NCBI GenBank assembly: GCA_003649665.1
Contig: QMSL01000104.1
Span: 1-5,162, forward strand
DNA: 5,162 nucleotides
Direction of reading: 5' to 3'
DNA from: Thermoprotei archaeon
GTDB lineage: Archaea; Thermoproteota; Thermoprotei; QMSL01; B3-G16
Of the stretch, positions 4,258 to 5,162 are shown piece after piece (positions within the stretch are counted from its first letter, which is position 1; the number at the start of each line of letters is the position of its first letter). The notes under the pieces were generated by a model that did not search any database, was not told the origin of the DNA, and saw only the letters and a program-made list of their open reading frames with translations. The translations under genes and the position numbers were made by a program.

Positions 4258-5162
4258 AGGAGATCCTTAATTATTACTCCTCGCTCACCATGAGCTAAAA
4301 CATCGACTTCTATCAATCTTCGAATGTACTCAGCAATATATTGAGCTGGCCTTCCCATAGACCTTGCAATGGATGAAGCGGATGATATCCCCTTAGAGAT
4401 CAATAGCAGGAGCTTCACAATCATATTCCTTCCTCTAATCACCTTCAGGAGCTCATGATGATAGATGCGTAAACCCATGTGAAGTATACTATGTGGCTCG
4501 TTTAACGCGCTATTTATTATTTCCCGTAACACGTCTATAGATATATTCTTGACTTCTCTGGAGAGTATCTCAGCAGCAAGCAGATGTATGTGTAGCGGAA
4601 GGCCTCTCGTAAGCTCATATATCCACTCTAGGGAATCATCATCTATGACAATATCTTTAAGAAGAGAAGAGAGAAGTTGAGTAGTATCATGCTTATTAAG
4701 CCTATCTACCTTTCTAACAATAAAGAGATCTATAAGGCCTCCAAACATGTTATTAGCCTCATTTAGGCTTGTAAAAGAACATATAAGGCCTATTGCATCA
4801 CTATTCATAATTTCCTCAATTATACCCTTTGGGGTTAGCCTCATATCCCAATAACGTGATAAATGTTTCAACTCCTCAACGTGATCTAGTATTAATAGGG
4901 ACTTGATATTAGCATCTATTAGCTTCTCATTAAGCATCCTGATCAAATGGACTACGTCTTTTGAACTCATGATTCTAGCAATTTCGCCCATCACATGATA
5001 TTCAATACGACCAGTATAGCTTAATGCAGCTAAGAATGGATTGAGAAGATCGCCTGGCGTTAGCACATGTCTACTACAATCGACGTATATTGGGACTAGC
5101 GTTGACGACTTAGCATTTGATCTAATCATCTCGATTAACGAGAGAAGGATACTAGTCTTCCC
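4197..5162 (-). CDS. Archaeal AAA/STAND-type P-loop ATPase with C-terminal winged helix (partial, N-terminus outside window)
   Basis: The frame stays open to the right edge, so the ATG at 5129 is internal. The visible protein has 321 residues and begins GKTSILLSLIEM, the second half of a Walker A motif (GxxGxGKTS) cut by the edge. Walker B is LLILDHVEE (89-97 of the visible protein, catalytic D93). Sensor-1-like ICSFTS (127-132) follows, then the TRGLPLHIHLLA lid motif (185-196) common in archaeal ATPases and STAND proteins. The C-terminal region (about 248-309) looks like a winged helix-turn-helix (SSIARSMGRPAQYIAEYIRRLIEVDVL) that could bind DNA. Perhaps 30-60 N-terminal residues are missing. 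Such ATPases are numerous in Thermoproteota and mostly uncharacterised; some are mobile-element or defence associated, but nothing here shows that. Its 3' end overlaps the 154-residue gene by 61 bp. The family call is good; the role is unknown. Confidence 0.85.
   Translation of the reverse strand, partial: GKTSILLSLIEMIRSNAKSSTLVPIYVDCSRHVLTPGDLLNPFLAALSYTGRIEYHVMGEIARIMSSKDVVHLIRMLNEKLIDANIKSLLILDHVEELKHLSRYWDMRLTPKGIIEEIMNSDAIGLICSFTSLNEANNMFGGLIDLFIVRKVDRLNKHDTTQLLSSLLKDIVIDDDSLEWIYELTRGLPLHIHLLAAEILSREVKNISIDVLREIINSALNEPHSILHMGLRIYHHELLKVIRGRNMIVKLLLLISKGISSASSIARSMGRPAQYIAEYIRRLIEVDVLAHGERGVIIKDLLYIKWLSKEFPSNFPLGFQP

Noticed and set aside
4257..4282. GAGGAG/CTCCTC inverted repeat as a terminator after the 154-residue gene
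   Set aside because: The stem is only 6 bp with a 14-nt loop, no U-tract follows, archaeal termination does not rely on hairpins, and the bases code for the conserved end of the ATPase on the other strand.
1..5162. Defence system, CRISPR array, insertion sequence or provirus
   Set aside because: There are no repeat-spacer arrays, no terminal inverted repeats and no transposase or integrase. The ATPase alone is not sufficient to claim a defence system.

Overview
The window looks like a compact chromosomal segment of a hyperthermophilic archaeon, most likely Thermoproteota (Crenarchaeota, Thermoprotei). The evidence is Arg codons that are nearly all AGG/AGA, frequent ATA for Ile, GTG and TTG start codons, Shine-Dalgarno sequences matching the archaeal 16S tail (GGTGAT, GAGGTG), TATA boxes placed for archaeal TBP/TFB promoters, and a small protein closely resembling the crenarchaeal chromatin protein Cren7. 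The species cannot be named from the sequence.

Layout, left to right. Bases 1-54 (+) are the charged C-terminal tail of a gene entering from the left. It is followed 16 nt later by a GTG-started two-part protein: an uncharacterised beta-rich N-terminal half and a C-terminal ASCH (PUA-like, RNA-binding) domain. After a 67-nt gap with its own promoter comes a 687-residue fused metal-chelatase motor subunit (ChlI-type AAA+ plus ChlD-type VWA), probably a cobaltochelatase component. Its 3' end overlaps by 41 bp the convergent gene for a six-helix QueT-family transporter (ECF S-component type). A 111-nt gap with a near-leaderless promoter for queT follows. Next, on the minus strand, is a 48-residue zinc-ribbon protein that aligns without gaps to Cren7. 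Divergent from it is a 154-residue beta-rich protein of unknown function. That gene overlaps by 61 bp a convergent P-loop ATPase of the archaeal AAA/STAND type with a C-terminal winged-helix region. The ATPase is cut by the right edge in the middle of its Walker A motif.

The genes are not one operon. Only the first two (+) genes look co-transcribed; the others have their own promoters. Likely roles are tetrapyrrole metal insertion (chelatase), 7-deazaguanine uptake for tRNA modification (QueT), chromatin or nucleic-acid binding (Cren7-like) and RNA binding (ASCH). No tRNA, rRNA, CRISPR array, insertion sequence or long repeat is visible, and no gene-free stretch exceeds 111 bases. The most notable item is the Cren7-like protein, which has a CxxC pair at each of two positions where Cren7 has cysteine-free turns.
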